DNA of 18,082 bases, taken from positions 1-18,082 of the forward strand of contig CAZNYF010000043.1 of NCBI GenBank assembly GCA_964577195.1. Direction: 5' to 3'. The position numbers and the translations under genes were made by a program. Positions within the stretch are counted from its first letter, which is position 1; every line of letters starts with the position of its first letter. The notes under the pieces were generated by a model. The model was given only the letters and a program-made list of their open reading frames with translations, had not been told where the DNA came from and ran no database searches. Positions 1 to 7,534 of this stretch are shown one piece after another. This stretch comes from HyVt-560 sp964577195. Its GTDB lineage: Bacteria > Pseudomonadota > Gammaproteobacteria > UWMA-0217.

Positions 1-497
1 CTGCAAAAAATGCACGCGGTTTTACCCTGATCGAAATACTGGTGGTACTAGTCATCATCGGTATCATGGCAAGCTTTGCCGTCTTGCAGTTTGGTGATCG
101 TGGTGCAGATCTGGTCAATGAAGAATCGGCTCGGCTAAAGACACTGATTCGAGTGGCACGTGAAGAAGCCATTTTACAGGGCAGGGAATATGCATTGGCG
201 TTTAACCAGACAGGTTATGCGTTTTACAGCGATGAGGAAGACAGCGGTGACTGGCAACCTGTCGCGAATGATCCAGCACTTCGAGAGCGCCGTATGCCAG
301 AGGATCTGAAGCTCTCACTGGTACTGGAAGATCAGCTGCTGGAACTGGATAAAGACCTGCCGAAAAAGCCACCCATCTTTATTATGTCTAGCGGGGAAAT
401 TACACCGTTTTCAATTAGCTTTCGTATTGAGGACTTTGATGCCGAGCCAGTGGAGCTTAAGTTTGACGCACTAGGGCGTACCGAACTGCCCCGTTAG
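1..497 (+). CDS. gspH: T2SS minor pseudopilin GspH, 5' end outside window
   Basis: Minor pseudopilin of the type II secretion system, thought to sit in the inner-membrane-anchored pseudopilus tip complex with GspI, GspJ and GspK. The reading frame is open from base 3 and contains ARG-FTLIEILVVLVIIG, a prepilin peptidase (GspO) cleavage site followed by Glu at +5 and a hydrophobic N-terminal helix. A GTG codon at 42 lies inside this helix and cannot be the true start; initiation is upstream of the window. The C-terminal part is a soluble periplasmic domain of about 130 residues ending in ALGRTELPR, with the length and composition usual for GspH. It is followed after 40 bases by gspI, in the standard gsp order. 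Identification as GspH rather than another pseudopilin rests on gene order as well as sequence. Stop TAG at 495-497. Confidence 0.9.
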   Translation, partial: AKNARGFTLIEILVVLVIIGIMASFAVLQFGDRGADLVNEESARLKTLIRVAREEAILQGREYALAFNQTGYAFYSDEEDSGDWQPVANDPALRERRMPEDLKLSLVLEDQLLELDKDLPKKPPIFIMSSGEITPFSISFRIEDFDAEPVELKFDALGRTELPR

Positions 498-537
498 GAC
501 ATCTCTAAAAATACAAGCTAGATCAGGTCGTTAAATT

Positions 538-921
538 ATGAAACGTCATTGTCGGATCAATCAACAGGGTTTTTCTCTGATCGAAGTGTTGATCGCGCTG
601 GCAGTGCTGGCGTTTGCACTGACGGCATTAATGAATACGGCGGGTTCTGCCGCGCGCAATACCGCACATCTACAGGAAAAAACCTTTGCTCACTGGGCCG
701 CGATGAACAAGATGGCAGAGCTGCGATTGAGCAAGGCATTTCCGAACCTGGGTATTAAAGAGGGCAAATCAGAAATGGTGGGAAGGGAATGGCGCTGGGA
801 AGTAAAAACCCAGGAAACACCAGAAAAAAGTATGCGTCGCGTTGATGTCAGAGTACGCCGTCTCGATGATCCCAAAGGTACCAGTCTGGCGATGGTTACC
901 GGATTTCTTTCTAAACAGTAG
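538..921 (+). CDS. gspI: T2SS minor pseudopilin GspI
   Basis: Minor pseudopilin of the type II secretion system, 127 residues, the usual GspI size. The leader is MKRHCRINQQG, with predicted prepilin peptidase cleavage between Gly11 and Phe12 and the conserved Glu at +5 (Glu16), then a hydrophobic helix (IALAVLAFALTALMNTA). In known systems GspI nucleates the GspI-J-K tip of the pseudopilus in the periplasm. The C-terminal half contains the family-like stretch WAAMNKMAELRL, then an REWRWEV segment and RRVDVRV. The ATG at 538 is the only sensible start, since it gives a short basic leader; the ribosome-binding site is weak. It lies between gspH (40-base gap) and gspJ (33-base gap), co-directional, so it is probably part of one transcript. 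Confidence 0.95.
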   Translation: MKRHCRINQQGFSLIEVLIALAVLAFALTALMNTAGSAARNTAHLQEKTFAHWAAMNKMAELRLSKAFPNLGIKEGKSEMVGREWRWEVKTQETPEKSMRRVDVRVRRLDDPKGTSLAMVTGFLSKQ

Positions 922-954
922 TGTCTTAACTCACCTATTAGAGATGCCCTAAAG

Positions 955-1575
955 ATGTTATCGCGCCACAATATCAATAAAAGCAAAGGCTTCACGTTGC
1001 TGGAAGTGTTGATTGCTGTGGCAATTTTTGCGGTAATCTCAGGTATCGCCTATAGCGGCCTTAGCAGCGTGCTAACGGCCAGCCATAAAACCCAGGCGGT
1101 CAATCGCTCGTTACAGGAGCTACAATTGGCGATGAGTCTGATGCACCAGGATTTAACCCAGATTGTCGATCGTTCGGTAAGCGATGAGTTTGGTGATACA
1201 CAGCCTGCGGTAAAATCAGGGGGCTCGTTTGAGAAGATCATTCGGTTTACTCGGCGAGGCTGGAGAAATCCGGCACAGAGAACCCGTAGCACGCTGCAAC
1301 GTGTGGCATATCGAATTGATGAGGATACCTTGATTCGTGAATACTGGCAGCATTTGGATCGTGCCCCGAACCCTAAAATTGTCTCGCTTCCGCTGCTGGA
1401 AAAGGTCAAAGAATTGAGCTTTCGTTATTACGATCAAAGTAACAACTGGCAGCAGCAGTGGCCACCATTGTCACAGGCCCAAGATAAACCGGTACCATTG
1501 CCGCGTGCCATAGAGATGAAGCTGGATACTGAACAATGGGGCGAAATCACACGTTTGTTTGTGGTGGGGCAGTGA
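955..1575 (+). CDS. gspJ: T2SS minor pseudopilin GspJ
   Basis: Minor pseudopilin GspJ, 206 residues. The leader MLSRHNINKSKG is predicted to be cut before Phe13 (FTLLEVLIAVAIFAVIS), leaving Glu at +5 (Glu17). The soluble domain has features typical of GspJ: a long helix rich in Gln/Leu (RSLQELQLAMSLMHQDLTQI), a GGSFEKIIRFTRRGWRNP segment and LQRVAYRI. In characterised systems GspJ forms the periplasmic tip trimer with GspI and GspK. The stop codon TGA (1573-1575) overlaps the ATG of gspK by one base (TGATG), which suggests translational coupling. Identification is secure from both sequence and gene order. Confidence 0.95.
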   Translation: MLSRHNINKSKGFTLLEVLIAVAIFAVISGIAYSGLSSVLTASHKTQAVNRSLQELQLAMSLMHQDLTQIVDRSVSDEFGDTQPAVKSGGSFEKIIRFTRRGWRNPAQRTRSTLQRVAYRIDEDTLIREYWQHLDRAPNPKIVSLPLLEKVKELSFRYYDQSNNWQQQWPPLSQAQDKPVPLPRAIEMKLDTEQWGEITRLFVVGQ

Positions 1576-2570
1576 TGCAAATTTTGAATAAAACGAGGCA
1601 TCCTCAAGCAAGCCGCTTAGTGGGCAAATTGCAGCAATCCGGGGTTGCTCTAATCAGCGCCTTGCTGGTGGTTGCTATTGCCACCACCGCAGCGGTAACG
1701 CTTAGTGCCAGCATGCAGCTGAATCTGCGTCGTAGCGCCAATCTCTATACCCGTGACCAGGCCTGGCAGTATCTATTGGGTGTAGAAGAATTTGGCAAGG
1801 TACTGCTCAAACAGGCGATTGATAACGATAAACTCGATCTACTGATCGGCGAAGAGCGCGCCTTGCCGGTGGAAGGCGGTGTGGTGACAGGACGCATTAT
1901 AGATTTGCAGGCGGGGATCAATATTAACGATATGATTGATGCCGATGACAAAGAAAATGGCGTCGCTATCGAGAGAATCGAGAAAATCTATGAGGCGCAA
2001 GGTGTCGAGAAACAACGTATCAATGCGTTGATCGATTGGCTGGATAAAAATAATGATGTCAAAGGCGCGAGCGGCGCAGAAAATAACTACTACTTTGGTC
2101 TGGATCCCGCTTATCGCGCGGCGAACCGGTTGATGGAGAGTACCAGCGAACTCTATTTACTGCGCGAAATGAAGCCGGAAGATGTCATCAAGCTGTTGAA
2201 AACGACGGTCGATGGTAAACCGATTAAACTGCTCACTACCTTACCCCGCAAAGCACAAAAAGAATCGGGATTGACACCGGTTAACATTAATACCGCACCA
2301 GAAGCGGTACTATCTGCTATCGGGATTACCAATAGCGAGGCAGTATTGAAAAACCGACCGTACTCCGAGGTGCCAAGCCTTGAGGCGCTGGGGTTGGGTA
2401 AAAAAGATGATGATAAGCAAAAACGCAAAAGCATGACTGTGAGCAGTAACTACTATCAGCTCGAAGCGACGGCAACAATTGGCCGCGCTAAACTGCGCAG
2501 TTTTAGTATTATAGAGCTTGACGGCAATAACCCCATGAGAGTGATTTCACGATCATTCGGCACAGAGTAG
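1575..2570 (+). CDS. gspK: T2SS minor pseudopilin GspK
   Basis: Large minor pseudopilin GspK, 331 residues from the ATG at 1575. An in-frame start at 1536 lies inside gspJ and would give an unlikely leader, so the start overlapping the gspJ stop (TGATG) is preferred. The leader ends SG23, and the mature protein begins VALISALLVVAIATT. Glu at +5 is absent (Ser there), which is normal for GspK, whose position at the very tip does not require the Glu5 contact. The middle and C-terminal parts show GspK hallmarks: LQAGININDM, IDWLDKNNDVKGASGAENNYY and the helix-hairpin-helix-like VNINTAPEAVLSAIGI near residue 236. GspK caps the pseudopilus in the periplasm. It is followed by gspL after 13 bases. 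Confidence 0.95.
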   Translation: MQILNKTRHPQASRLVGKLQQSGVALISALLVVAIATTAAVTLSASMQLNLRRSANLYTRDQAWQYLLGVEEFGKVLLKQAIDNDKLDLLIGEERALPVEGGVVTGRIIDLQAGININDMIDADDKENGVAIERIEKIYEAQGVEKQRINALIDWLDKNNDVKGASGAENNYYFGLDPAYRAANRLMESTSELYLLREMKPEDVIKLLKTTVDGKPIKLLTTLPRKAQKESGLTPVNINTAPEAVLSAIGITNSEAVLKNRPYSEVPSLEALGLGKKDDDKQKRKSMTVSSNYYQLEATATIGRAKLRSFSIIELDGNNPMRVISRSFGTE

Positions 2571-2583
2571 TGATCGACCCATT

Positions 2584-3807
2584 ATGAACTATCAACTTAC
2601 CAAGCTTGATCCAGCTGATACCGGCAGAGCACAATGGCTTTCCATGACGCCGGGGCAGGCACCCGAGGCAGTTTCTCACGGGCAGCTTGAGGATGCGCTG
2701 CAAGCTTGCGGGCATCAACCGATGGTATTGATTATCCCAGGGGAGCAGGCTTTGATGACCTCGGTGGAGCTGCCGATTCGACAGACCTCCAAACTGCTTA
2801 AAGCCGTGCCTTATGCGCTGGAAGAAAGCTTGGCAGCCGATGTAGATGATCTCCATTTTGCACTTGGCCATCGCGAGGGTGATAAAGCCGAAGTTGTCGC
2901 AGTGGATACAACACTGATGAACGATTGGACGGTGGAGCTGGGCGAATTGGGCGTGACACCAAAAATGGTGATCCCCGATGTCCTCGCATTACCCTGGCAC
3001 GAAGAGGAGTGGAGCATTCTGATCGACGATGGCCGTGCGATGGTGAGAACCGGGCATGCCAGCGGTTTTGTTACCGAAACGGTGAATTTGTCGGCAATGA
3101 TCGACGCGCAGTTACTCAATGGCGTAGCGCCGACGATGGTAAGACTCTGGGACTGTGGCGGCGACCCAACAGCGCTGCAATGGCCGGCGACTTCGACCGC
3201 AGATGCGCCTCCGATCAAGCAGTATGATTGTCGCGGTGGTGCGCTTGCAGTACTTGCGCAGGGCTGGGATCCACGCAAAAGTCTAAATTTATTACAAGGT
3301 CGCTACCATCAGCAGGCCGATGCACTAAAGCTGTTCAAGCCCTGGCGTTTGGCGGCAGCCCTTGTGGGTGTTTGGGTAATCGTAGGGTTTGGTCACAACT
3401 GGCTCCAGCAATCACAGTTAAAAGCACAGCAGGTTGCCCTAAAAGCGCAGGCAGAAAAAATCTACCGCAGCACGTTTCCACAAGCAAAACGCATTGTGAA
3501 TCCGCGTGTGCAAATGGAACAGAAGCTCAAAGCCCTGAAAGGTGGCAGTACTACGGCTGAGAATAATTTTTTGCAGTTACTGGCATTAAGCTCGCGCGTC
3601 ATCAATCAGCAATCCAAAATAAAACTGGATAAAGTCGGTTACAAAAATGGTGAGCTGAGTCTTGATGTGGTCGGTTCCAGCCTCAGTCAGCTCGATAGTT
3701 TGAAACAAAAGCTCGCTGCAACCAATGGTCTCACGGCAGAATTAAAATCAGCTGATTCCGGTGCCAATCAGGCCACGGCACGCATTAATATCAGGCAAAA
3801 ACTATGA
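2584..3807 (+). CDS. gspL: T2SS inner-membrane assembly platform protein GspL
   Basis: GspL, 407 residues, a bitopic inner-membrane protein that recruits the GspE ATPase through its cytoplasmic domain and pairs with GspM. Residues 1 to about 250 form the cytoplasmic actin-like domain (segments LTSVELPIRQTSKLLKAVPYALEESLAADVDDLHFALG and SLNLLQGRY are typical). A single transmembrane segment follows at about 256-274 (LAAALVGVWVIVGFGHNWL), then a periplasmic coiled-coil-like stretch rich in Gln/Ala/Lys and a small ferredoxin-like C-terminal domain (about 310-407). The length matches the family. The stop TGA at 3805-3807 overlaps the gspM start as ATGA. Confidence 0.95.
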   Translation: MNYQLTKLDPADTGRAQWLSMTPGQAPEAVSHGQLEDALQACGHQPMVLIIPGEQALMTSVELPIRQTSKLLKAVPYALEESLAADVDDLHFALGHREGDKAEVVAVDTTLMNDWTVELGELGVTPKMVIPDVLALPWHEEEWSILIDDGRAMVRTGHASGFVTETVNLSAMIDAQLLNGVAPTMVRLWDCGGDPTALQWPATSTADAPPIKQYDCRGGALAVLAQGWDPRKSLNLLQGRYHQQADALKLFKPWRLAAALVGVWVIVGFGHNWLQQSQLKAQQVALKAQAEKIYRSTFPQAKRIVNPRVQMEQKLKALKGGSTTAENNFLQLLALSSRVINQQSKIKLDKVGYKNGELSLDVVGSSLSQLDSLKQKLAATNGLTAELKSADSGANQATARINIRQKL

Positions 3808-4298
3808 TGGAATGGTTCACCGCTTTACAAACTCGCGAGCGGTATTTAATAGGTGTTGCAGGCATCGTTGTGTTATTGACACTGCTATATACGCTTGTCT
3901 GGGATCCGGTGGCTAGTGGTGCTACAAAACTGGAAAAATCCGTTAGCGCGCAAAAAAATCAATTGGTTTGGATGAATAATGCGCGTGCAGAAATTAGACA
4001 GTTAAAAGGTTCTGGTGGGAATAAAAATAATTCAGCTAACCGAAAAGTCTCGTTAATTACTGCGGTAGAAACCAGTGCCAAGCGCGCCGGCGTCAGAAAA
4101 ACAGTGACTCGGATGGAACCACAAGGCTCGCTAAAAATTACGGTAGAACTTAAAAATACCGATTTTGGCCGGCTTATCTCCTGGGTGGAAATGCTATCCC
4201 AGCAGTATGGTGCAGCTGTTAGCCAATTTAGCAGCAGTAAAACCGATACGCCAGGGTTGGTCAATGCCCGCCTGATTTTTTCCAGAGAAAAAGGATAG
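3804..4298 (+). CDS. gspM: T2SS inner-membrane assembly platform protein GspM
   Basis: GspM, 164 residues, bitopic inner-membrane partner of GspL. It has a short cytoplasmic N-terminus (MMEWFTALQTRER), one membrane segment at about residues 13-31 (YLIGVAGIVVLLTLLYTLV) and a periplasmic part with a helical stretch (KLEKSVSAQKNQLVWMNNARAEIRQL) and a C-terminal ferredoxin-like fold (VELKNTDFGRLISWVEML). The start at 3804 overlaps the gspL stop by four bases (ATGA). A second ATG immediately follows at 3807, so initiation could be either; the product differs by one residue. Length and layout agree with the GspM family. Confidence 0.93.
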   Translation: MMEWFTALQTRERYLIGVAGIVVLLTLLYTLVWDPVASGATKLEKSVSAQKNQLVWMNNARAEIRQLKGSGGNKNNSANRKVSLITAVETSAKRAGVRKTVTRMEPQGSLKITVELKNTDFGRLISWVEMLSQQYGAAVSQFSSSKTDTPGLVNARLIFSREKG

Positions 4299-4302
4299 TG
4301 CT

Positions 4303-5064
4303 TTGAAAAGAATTTTAAAATTCACGGTATTATTTTTTCTGGCGTGCGCGGGATTTTTAATCGCTACATTGCCGGTTAACTATCTATTACCTTATTTGCC
4401 TAAATCGATGCCACTGGCAATTAATGGTGCGCAAGGTACCGTCTGGAAAGGGTCAGCAACACAACTCAGCTGGCAGGGACAATCGCTAGGGAAAGTGGAA
4501 TGGAAAATTCACCCGACCTCACTCTTGTTATTGCGTTTAAATGCAGACTTTAAATTATCCGGTGAAGCCATTCATGCAGATGGCAATGCCGTGATTAAAA
4601 AAGACAAGTCTGTTTTACTCACCAATACTTTTCTTGATGCAGAGATTGCCAAACTGCCATTGTCATCACTGAATATGATGGTCGTGCCGGAAGGTAAAAT
4701 AAGTGCCACAATCCGATCGCTGTCGATTCAAGAACAAAAACTGGAATCTGCTGATGCCGATGTGCTTTGGGAGAACGCAAAAATCACCTCCCCTGTAGAG
4801 CTTAAATTAGGTCAAGTGAGCTTGAATATCACCGGTAAAGAGGGTGCGCTGGATGGCATACTCGACAGTAAAGATGGCGCAATCAAAGCCACGGGAAAAT
4901 TAAATGTCAGTCCACAAGGCTTACTCAAAGCCAATATTAAATTAACCCCGGATACCGATGCGCCCGCTGACATTAAAGATCTATTGCCGATGATTGGTAA
5001 GCCAGATCGCAATGGTACAGTCACTATCAAGCAGAAAATACAAATTCCAAACTGGCCATCTTAG
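4303..5064 (+). CDS. gspN: T2SS accessory inner-membrane protein GspN
   Basis: GspN, 253 residues, the last gene of the operon. It is an accessory component found in a subset of T2SS and its exact role is not settled. It has an N-terminal membrane anchor (about residues 5-22, ILKFTVLFFLACAGFLIA), then the family-type periplasmic segment with the motif NGAQGTVWKGSATQLSW and a beta-rich, AsmA-like body. It starts with TTG at 4303: this is supported by an AAGGA ribosome-binding sequence at 4291-4295, seven bases before the codon, and by the absence of any better in-frame start that keeps the membrane anchor. The gap to gspM is four bases. A REP-like hairpin follows 32 bases after the stop. Confidence 0.9.
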   Translation: MKRILKFTVLFFLACAGFLIATLPVNYLLPYLPKSMPLAINGAQGTVWKGSATQLSWQGQSLGKVEWKIHPTSLLLLRLNADFKLSGEAIHADGNAVIKKDKSVLLTNTFLDAEIAKLPLSSLNMMVVPEGKISATIRSLSIQEQKLESADADVLWENAKITSPVELKLGQVSLNITGKEGALDGILDSKDGAIKATGKLNVSPQGLLKANIKLTPDTDAPADIKDLLPMIGKPDRNGTVTIKQKIQIPNWPS

Positions 5065-5092
5065 GGACGAGTGTTAGTTTCACCCAGTTACC

Positions 5093-5121
5093 GTAGGATG
5101 TGCTGAGGCACGAAGCGCATC
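5093..5121 (+). repeat. REP-like GTAG-hairpin repeat, copy A
   Basis: GTAG (5093-5096) is followed directly by a hairpin: GATGTGCT (5097-5104), a nine-base loop, and AGCGCATC (5114-5121), with one G-T wobble in an eight-pair stem. The same element occurs inverted at 8761-8798. GTAG or GTGG at the foot of an imperfect palindrome is the known signature of REP sequences mobilised by RAYT transposases. Position just after gspN suggests that it may also protect or end the gsp transcript. Confidence 0.7.
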
Positions 5122-5170
5122 AAAACAGCCCCAGCATATCCCGCAATGCGAACACCTTAATTGTAAGAAT

Positions 5171-5578
5171 ATGACCGAAACAATCCCAATATTCCCCGAC
5201 TCAGTTGCTGACCTCACTGCCGAAACAAAGTGTGGGTTTTGTACTAACTCCAAGTGCTGTACCTACATCACGCAGTCAATCGACACCCCCCGCAGCAAAG
5301 CTGATTTTGACCTTTTATTGTGGCAAATCTCCCATCAAAATATCCAGATTTATCAAGATACTGATGGCTGGTATTTGCTTGTAAATAATAGCTGTACTCA
5401 CCTTCAGGAAGATGGCGGCTGCGGAATTTATCACACTCGTCCACAAATCTGTCGGGACCACAGTAATGATTTTTGTGAGTTTGATGCACCCGCAACAGAT
5501 GGTTTTAAACGCTACTTTGAAAATTACGATAGTCTATTGACCTACTGCAAAAAGCGTTTCAAACGCTGGGGTCAGTAA
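5171..5578 (+). CDS. YkgJ-type cysteine-cluster protein
   Basis: Small cytoplasmic protein, 135 residues, of the YkgJ (CxxCxxxxCC) family, related to the proposed flagellin N-methylase FliB; members are thought to bind zinc or an iron-sulfur cluster, but the reaction is unknown for most. It has nine cysteines: C21, C24, C29, C30 in CGFCTNSKCC, then C75, C84, C94, C102 and C126. The segment CGIYHTRPQIC matches the family CxxYxxRPxxC block. The start ATG at 5171 is preferred because it leaves the first cysteine motif about 20 residues in, as is usual. It is co-directional with gspN but separated by 106 bases containing a repeat, so it is probably an independent unit. No evidence ties it to secretion. 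Confidence 0.85.
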   Translation: MTETIPIFPDSVADLTAETKCGFCTNSKCCTYITQSIDTPRSKADFDLLLWQISHQNIQIYQDTDGWYLLVNNSCTHLQEDGGCGIYHTRPQICRDHSNDFCEFDAPATDGFKRYFENYDSLLTYCKKRFKRWGQ

Positions 5579-5609
5579 TTGATATTTGAGGTGTTGCTCT
5601 GGCGAGTAA

Positions 5610-5637
5610 CGATACCGCAGTCTGATAGCGTTTTTTT
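5610..5637 (+). terminator. possible terminator between convergent genes
   Basis: CGATA (5610-5614) can pair with TAGCG (5626-5630) with one mismatch, followed by seven T residues (5631-5637). It lies 32 bases after the YkgJ stop and before the convergent CBS gene end. The stem is short and imperfect, so this is a weak call. Confidence 0.35.
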
Positions 5638-5647
5638 ATCGGCAATG

Positions 5648-6106
5648 TTAATTACCCAAGCGTGTTTTTGCATGTTGTAAGTAAATTGATTTATGCACAT
5701 CGCCAAAGCTCAGCATGCCAATCAAACGGTCATTCACAGCCACCGGAATTCTTCTGAACCGGTTACTGACCATACGCGCTGCCGCCTTTAATAACTCCAT
5801 CTCCGGACTGACAGAAATCACTGATGTTGTCATTAAATCGCTAACATTCATGCTGACGACATCGGCATATTTTTCTAATGCAGCGGTCATATCTATGGCT
5901 GCAATACCACCCATAACATCTTCCATAGTAGGGAACATGGGGCTTAGGACGTCGTGTTCAGAAATAAAACCAACGAGTTTATTCTCATCTTCAACCACAG
6001 GGAGCCCACTCAATCGGTAAAGGCTCATCATGCTCACGACCTCAGCCATTGAAGTCTCAGGTGTAACCGTTTTTAGTGAGGTACTCATTACGTCTTCTAC
6101 TAGCAT
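5648..6106 (-). CDS. two-CBS-domain protein
   Basis: Stand-alone CBS-pair protein of 152 residues from the chosen start. CBS1 covers about residues 1-58 (VMSTSLKTVTPETSMAEVV, then LYRLSGLPVVEDENKLVGFISEHDVL) and CBS2 about 86-145 (VSDLMTTSVISVSPEMEL, then FRRIPVAVNDRLIGMLSFGDVHKSI). Such pairs bind adenosine nucleotides and act as energy or stress sensors; the partner here is unknown. The frame is open 25 codons further upstream (to 6181), but the ATG at 6106 is preferred because AGGA lies six bases before it and the first CBS motif begins at once. It is convergent with the YkgJ gene and is preceded by a long palindrome-rich spacer that may carry its control region. Confidence 0.85.
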   Translation of the reverse strand: MLVEDVMSTSLKTVTPETSMAEVVSMMSLYRLSGLPVVEDENKLVGFISEHDVLSPMFPTMEDVMGGIAAIDMTAALEKYADVVSMNVSDLMTTSVISVSPEMELLKAAARMVSNRFRRIPVAVNDRLIGMLSFGDVHKSIYLQHAKTRLGN

Positions 6107-6187
6107 TTCTAATCCTGTCGCTGTGGTTGAACCTAGAAAAATCAGTTGGATCGAGGAAGTCCACGTAATCCATTGACACACCTAGCA

Positions 6188-6238
6188 AATCAGAAAAATC
6201 TCTTATCACCAATCAGGTGACTACGAGTTTTTCTGATT
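6188..6238. repeat. 51-base nested perfect inverted repeat
   Basis: The outer arms AATCAGAAAAA (6188-6198) and TTTTTCTGATT (6228-6238) are perfect 11-base complements. The inner arms TCACC (6206-6210) and GGTGA (6216-6220) are also perfect. The two unpaired sides between outer and inner stems are exactly seven bases each, so the whole is a symmetric cruciform or RNA hairpin. It is 230 bases after the hydrolase stop on the minus strand, and a terminator or a protein-binding site are both possible. Confidence 0.6.
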
Positions 6239-6309
6239 CACCATGCACGCCAATGGCTTGCGCGTCTTTTCCGCGCCCAACCGATTTTTCTAAGTTGAAA
6301 GTGCTTTTA

Positions 6310-6324
6310 TTTTATCAGATAAAA
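6310..6324. promoter_or_regulatory. 15-base perfect palindrome, operator-like
   Basis: TTTTATC-A-GATAAAA is a perfect dyad around A6317, AT-rich and of a size typical for a dimeric repressor site. It is about 200 bases upstream of the CBS start. No known regulator box was recognised. Confidence 0.35.
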
Positions 6325-6461
6325 CGTTAAGTATTTAGGTATCTTTTTATTCATAGAAAGATTGCAAACTCTGAATTTTTCTATCTCTTGTGGGTACGAG
6401 ATGCTTATTCTGACTGAATAGATACAAGAGCTGCTCTTTAGCAAGATAATTTGTTACGAAT

Positions 6462-6479
6462 TGATTTTTTAAAAAATCA
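6462..6479. repeat. 18-base perfect palindrome over a stop codon
   Basis: TGATTTTTTAAAAAATCA reads the same on both strands and spans the TAA stop of the membrane hydrolase (6469-6471). It could form a weak A/T hairpin at the end of that transcript. It is not a canonical terminator, because it lacks a GC stem. Confidence 0.45.
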
Positions 6480-7470
6480 TCTTATAAAACTGCTTCATCG
6501 TTGACTGATCTGGGCGGCTTTTTATTTCATAATCAACATGCGCATCCATATTGTTTTTGATTGATTTTTCATCTAGTGCTATGCCCCACATTGATTTAAT
6601 TTGATTGGGTACAAAAGAATATCGGACGTCCGTAATAAAGTGCTCTTTGTGTGGACTCACCGCTAGAAAATCGTTGGAGAACCAGCGGAATCGTTCGATG
6701 TCTTTTCTTTGCTGGCTTTTTTCCGGTAGCCAGGGGAAATCGCGTTTTACATCCAGTTTTCTGATTGAGTCTCCAGTGAATATTTCTGTCTTTAGCAGCA
6801 ATTTTACGGCATCAACATAATACCGATCCTGATACTCATAGATGAGCTTCCAGACATGTCGATTACCAAAGCTTGGTTTAATATGAAGGCGTTCTACCTG
6901 ATGTCCGCGTTGCTGTGCTAGCTGGTAAATGACTGTCTCAGCGCGATTTTTTTGTATCATTCCCGAAGCCAGGAAAATGACCGCGTAGATAAAACCAAAT
7001 CGGGCAAACCTTGCATTTCGTTTAATGACTGATAAGACGATAAAAAATATCAGCGGCAGAGTGAACAGTGGATCAATGATGGACACTGTATTCCACGAGA
7101 TCCGTTGATTTGAAAATGGCCAAAATAGCTGCGTTCCGTAGGAAGTGCATGCATCAAGTAGACCATGTGTCGCATACGCTAAAAAAGAAAACAGGTAAAT
7201 TTTTGAAAAGGTTAGTTTTTTGCGTGCAAATGGATAAAAAACCAGCGCACAAAACAACGCACCAAAAGGAATGAAAATTAACGAATGGGAAAATTGTCGA
7301 TGAAACTCTAAAAACAGAAGGGGGTCAGTATCTGAACGGATAAAGACATCCAGATCAGGAGCCATTCCCGCAAGCGCACCGATAACGAGTGCGGTGACAT
7401 ATTTTGATTTATCCTCAGTAAAGGACAGGGATAAACTGGCACCGAGACTTGCTTGAGAAATAGGATCCAT
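6469..7470 (-). CDS. YdjM/YbcI-type membrane metal-dependent hydrolase
   Basis: Inner-membrane protein of 333 residues in the DUF457 / YdjM (LexA-regulated, putative metal-dependent hydrolase) family. Family motifs are clear: GALAGMAPDLDVF (residues 31-43, metal-ligand Asp candidates D39 and D41), HRQFSHSL (57-64) and THGLLDACTSYGTQLFWPFS (101-120; H102 and D106). Hydrophobic segments lie at about 25-37, 62-82, 90-108, 130-150 and 155-173, followed by a soluble C-terminal region of about 150 residues ending MKQFYKMIF. The substrate is unknown; membrane lipids have been suggested for relatives but not shown here. ATG at 7470 gives the family-like N-terminus MDPISQASLGASL; no strong ribosome-binding site is visible. 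No LexA box was recognised upstream. Confidence 0.88.
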   Translation of the reverse strand: MDPISQASLGASLSLSFTEDKSKYVTALVIGALAGMAPDLDVFIRSDTDPLLFLEFHRQFSHSLIFIPFGALFCALVFYPFARKKLTFSKIYLFSFLAYATHGLLDACTSYGTQLFWPFSNQRISWNTVSIIDPLFTLPLIFFIVLSVIKRNARFARFGFIYAVIFLASGMIQKNRAETVIYQLAQQRGHQVERLHIKPSFGNRHVWKLIYEYQDRYYVDAVKLLLKTEIFTGDSIRKLDVKRDFPWLPEKSQQRKDIERFRWFSNDFLAVSPHKEHFITDVRYSFVPNQIKSMWGIALDEKSIKNNMDAHVDYEIKSRPDQSTMKQFYKMIF

Positions 7471-7534
7471 TTTTATAATATTGGGTTAAAGTTCGTAGTT
7501 GGGTTAATAAAATCAATAGGGGCGGGTGATTAAA

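Larger units (their letters stand above)
6107..6468. other. 362-base non-coding, palindrome-rich spacer
   Basis: I see no convincing gene here. The stretch lies upstream of the CBS gene and downstream of the membrane hydrolase, both on the minus strand. It contains a 51-base nested inverted repeat (6188-6238), a 15-base perfect palindrome centred on 6317, ATAGAAA/TTTCTAT (6353-6359 and 6378-6384) and CTCTTGT/ACAAGAG (6385-6391 and 6424-6430). It also has two near-direct repeats, CCTAGAAAAATCAG at 6132 and CCTAGCAAATCAG at 6181. It is AT-rich. It may combine a terminator for the hydrolase gene with operator sites for the CBS gene. Confidence 0.6.

Noticed and set aside
42..44. GTG as the start of gspH
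   Set aside because: It lies within the hydrophobic helix; the frame continues upstream through the prepilin cleavage motif to the window edge.
1536..1574. Upstream in-frame start for gspK
   Set aside because: It would overlap gspJ by 40 bases and give an abnormal leader; the TGATG junction start at 1575 fits the family.
2811..3278. 155-codon minus-strand frame inside gspL
   Set aside because: Antisense shadow of a well-supported T2SS gene; the composition is rich in Ser/Pro and no domain is visible.
6107..6181. 25-codon N-terminal extension of the CBS protein
   Set aside because: The extension has no CBS features, and a good ribosome-binding site precedes the internal ATG at 6106.
6188..6238. 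Integron attC-like site
   Set aside because: The paired arms lack the conserved core-site sequences (RYYYAAC and GTTRRRY), and there is no integrase or cassette structure.
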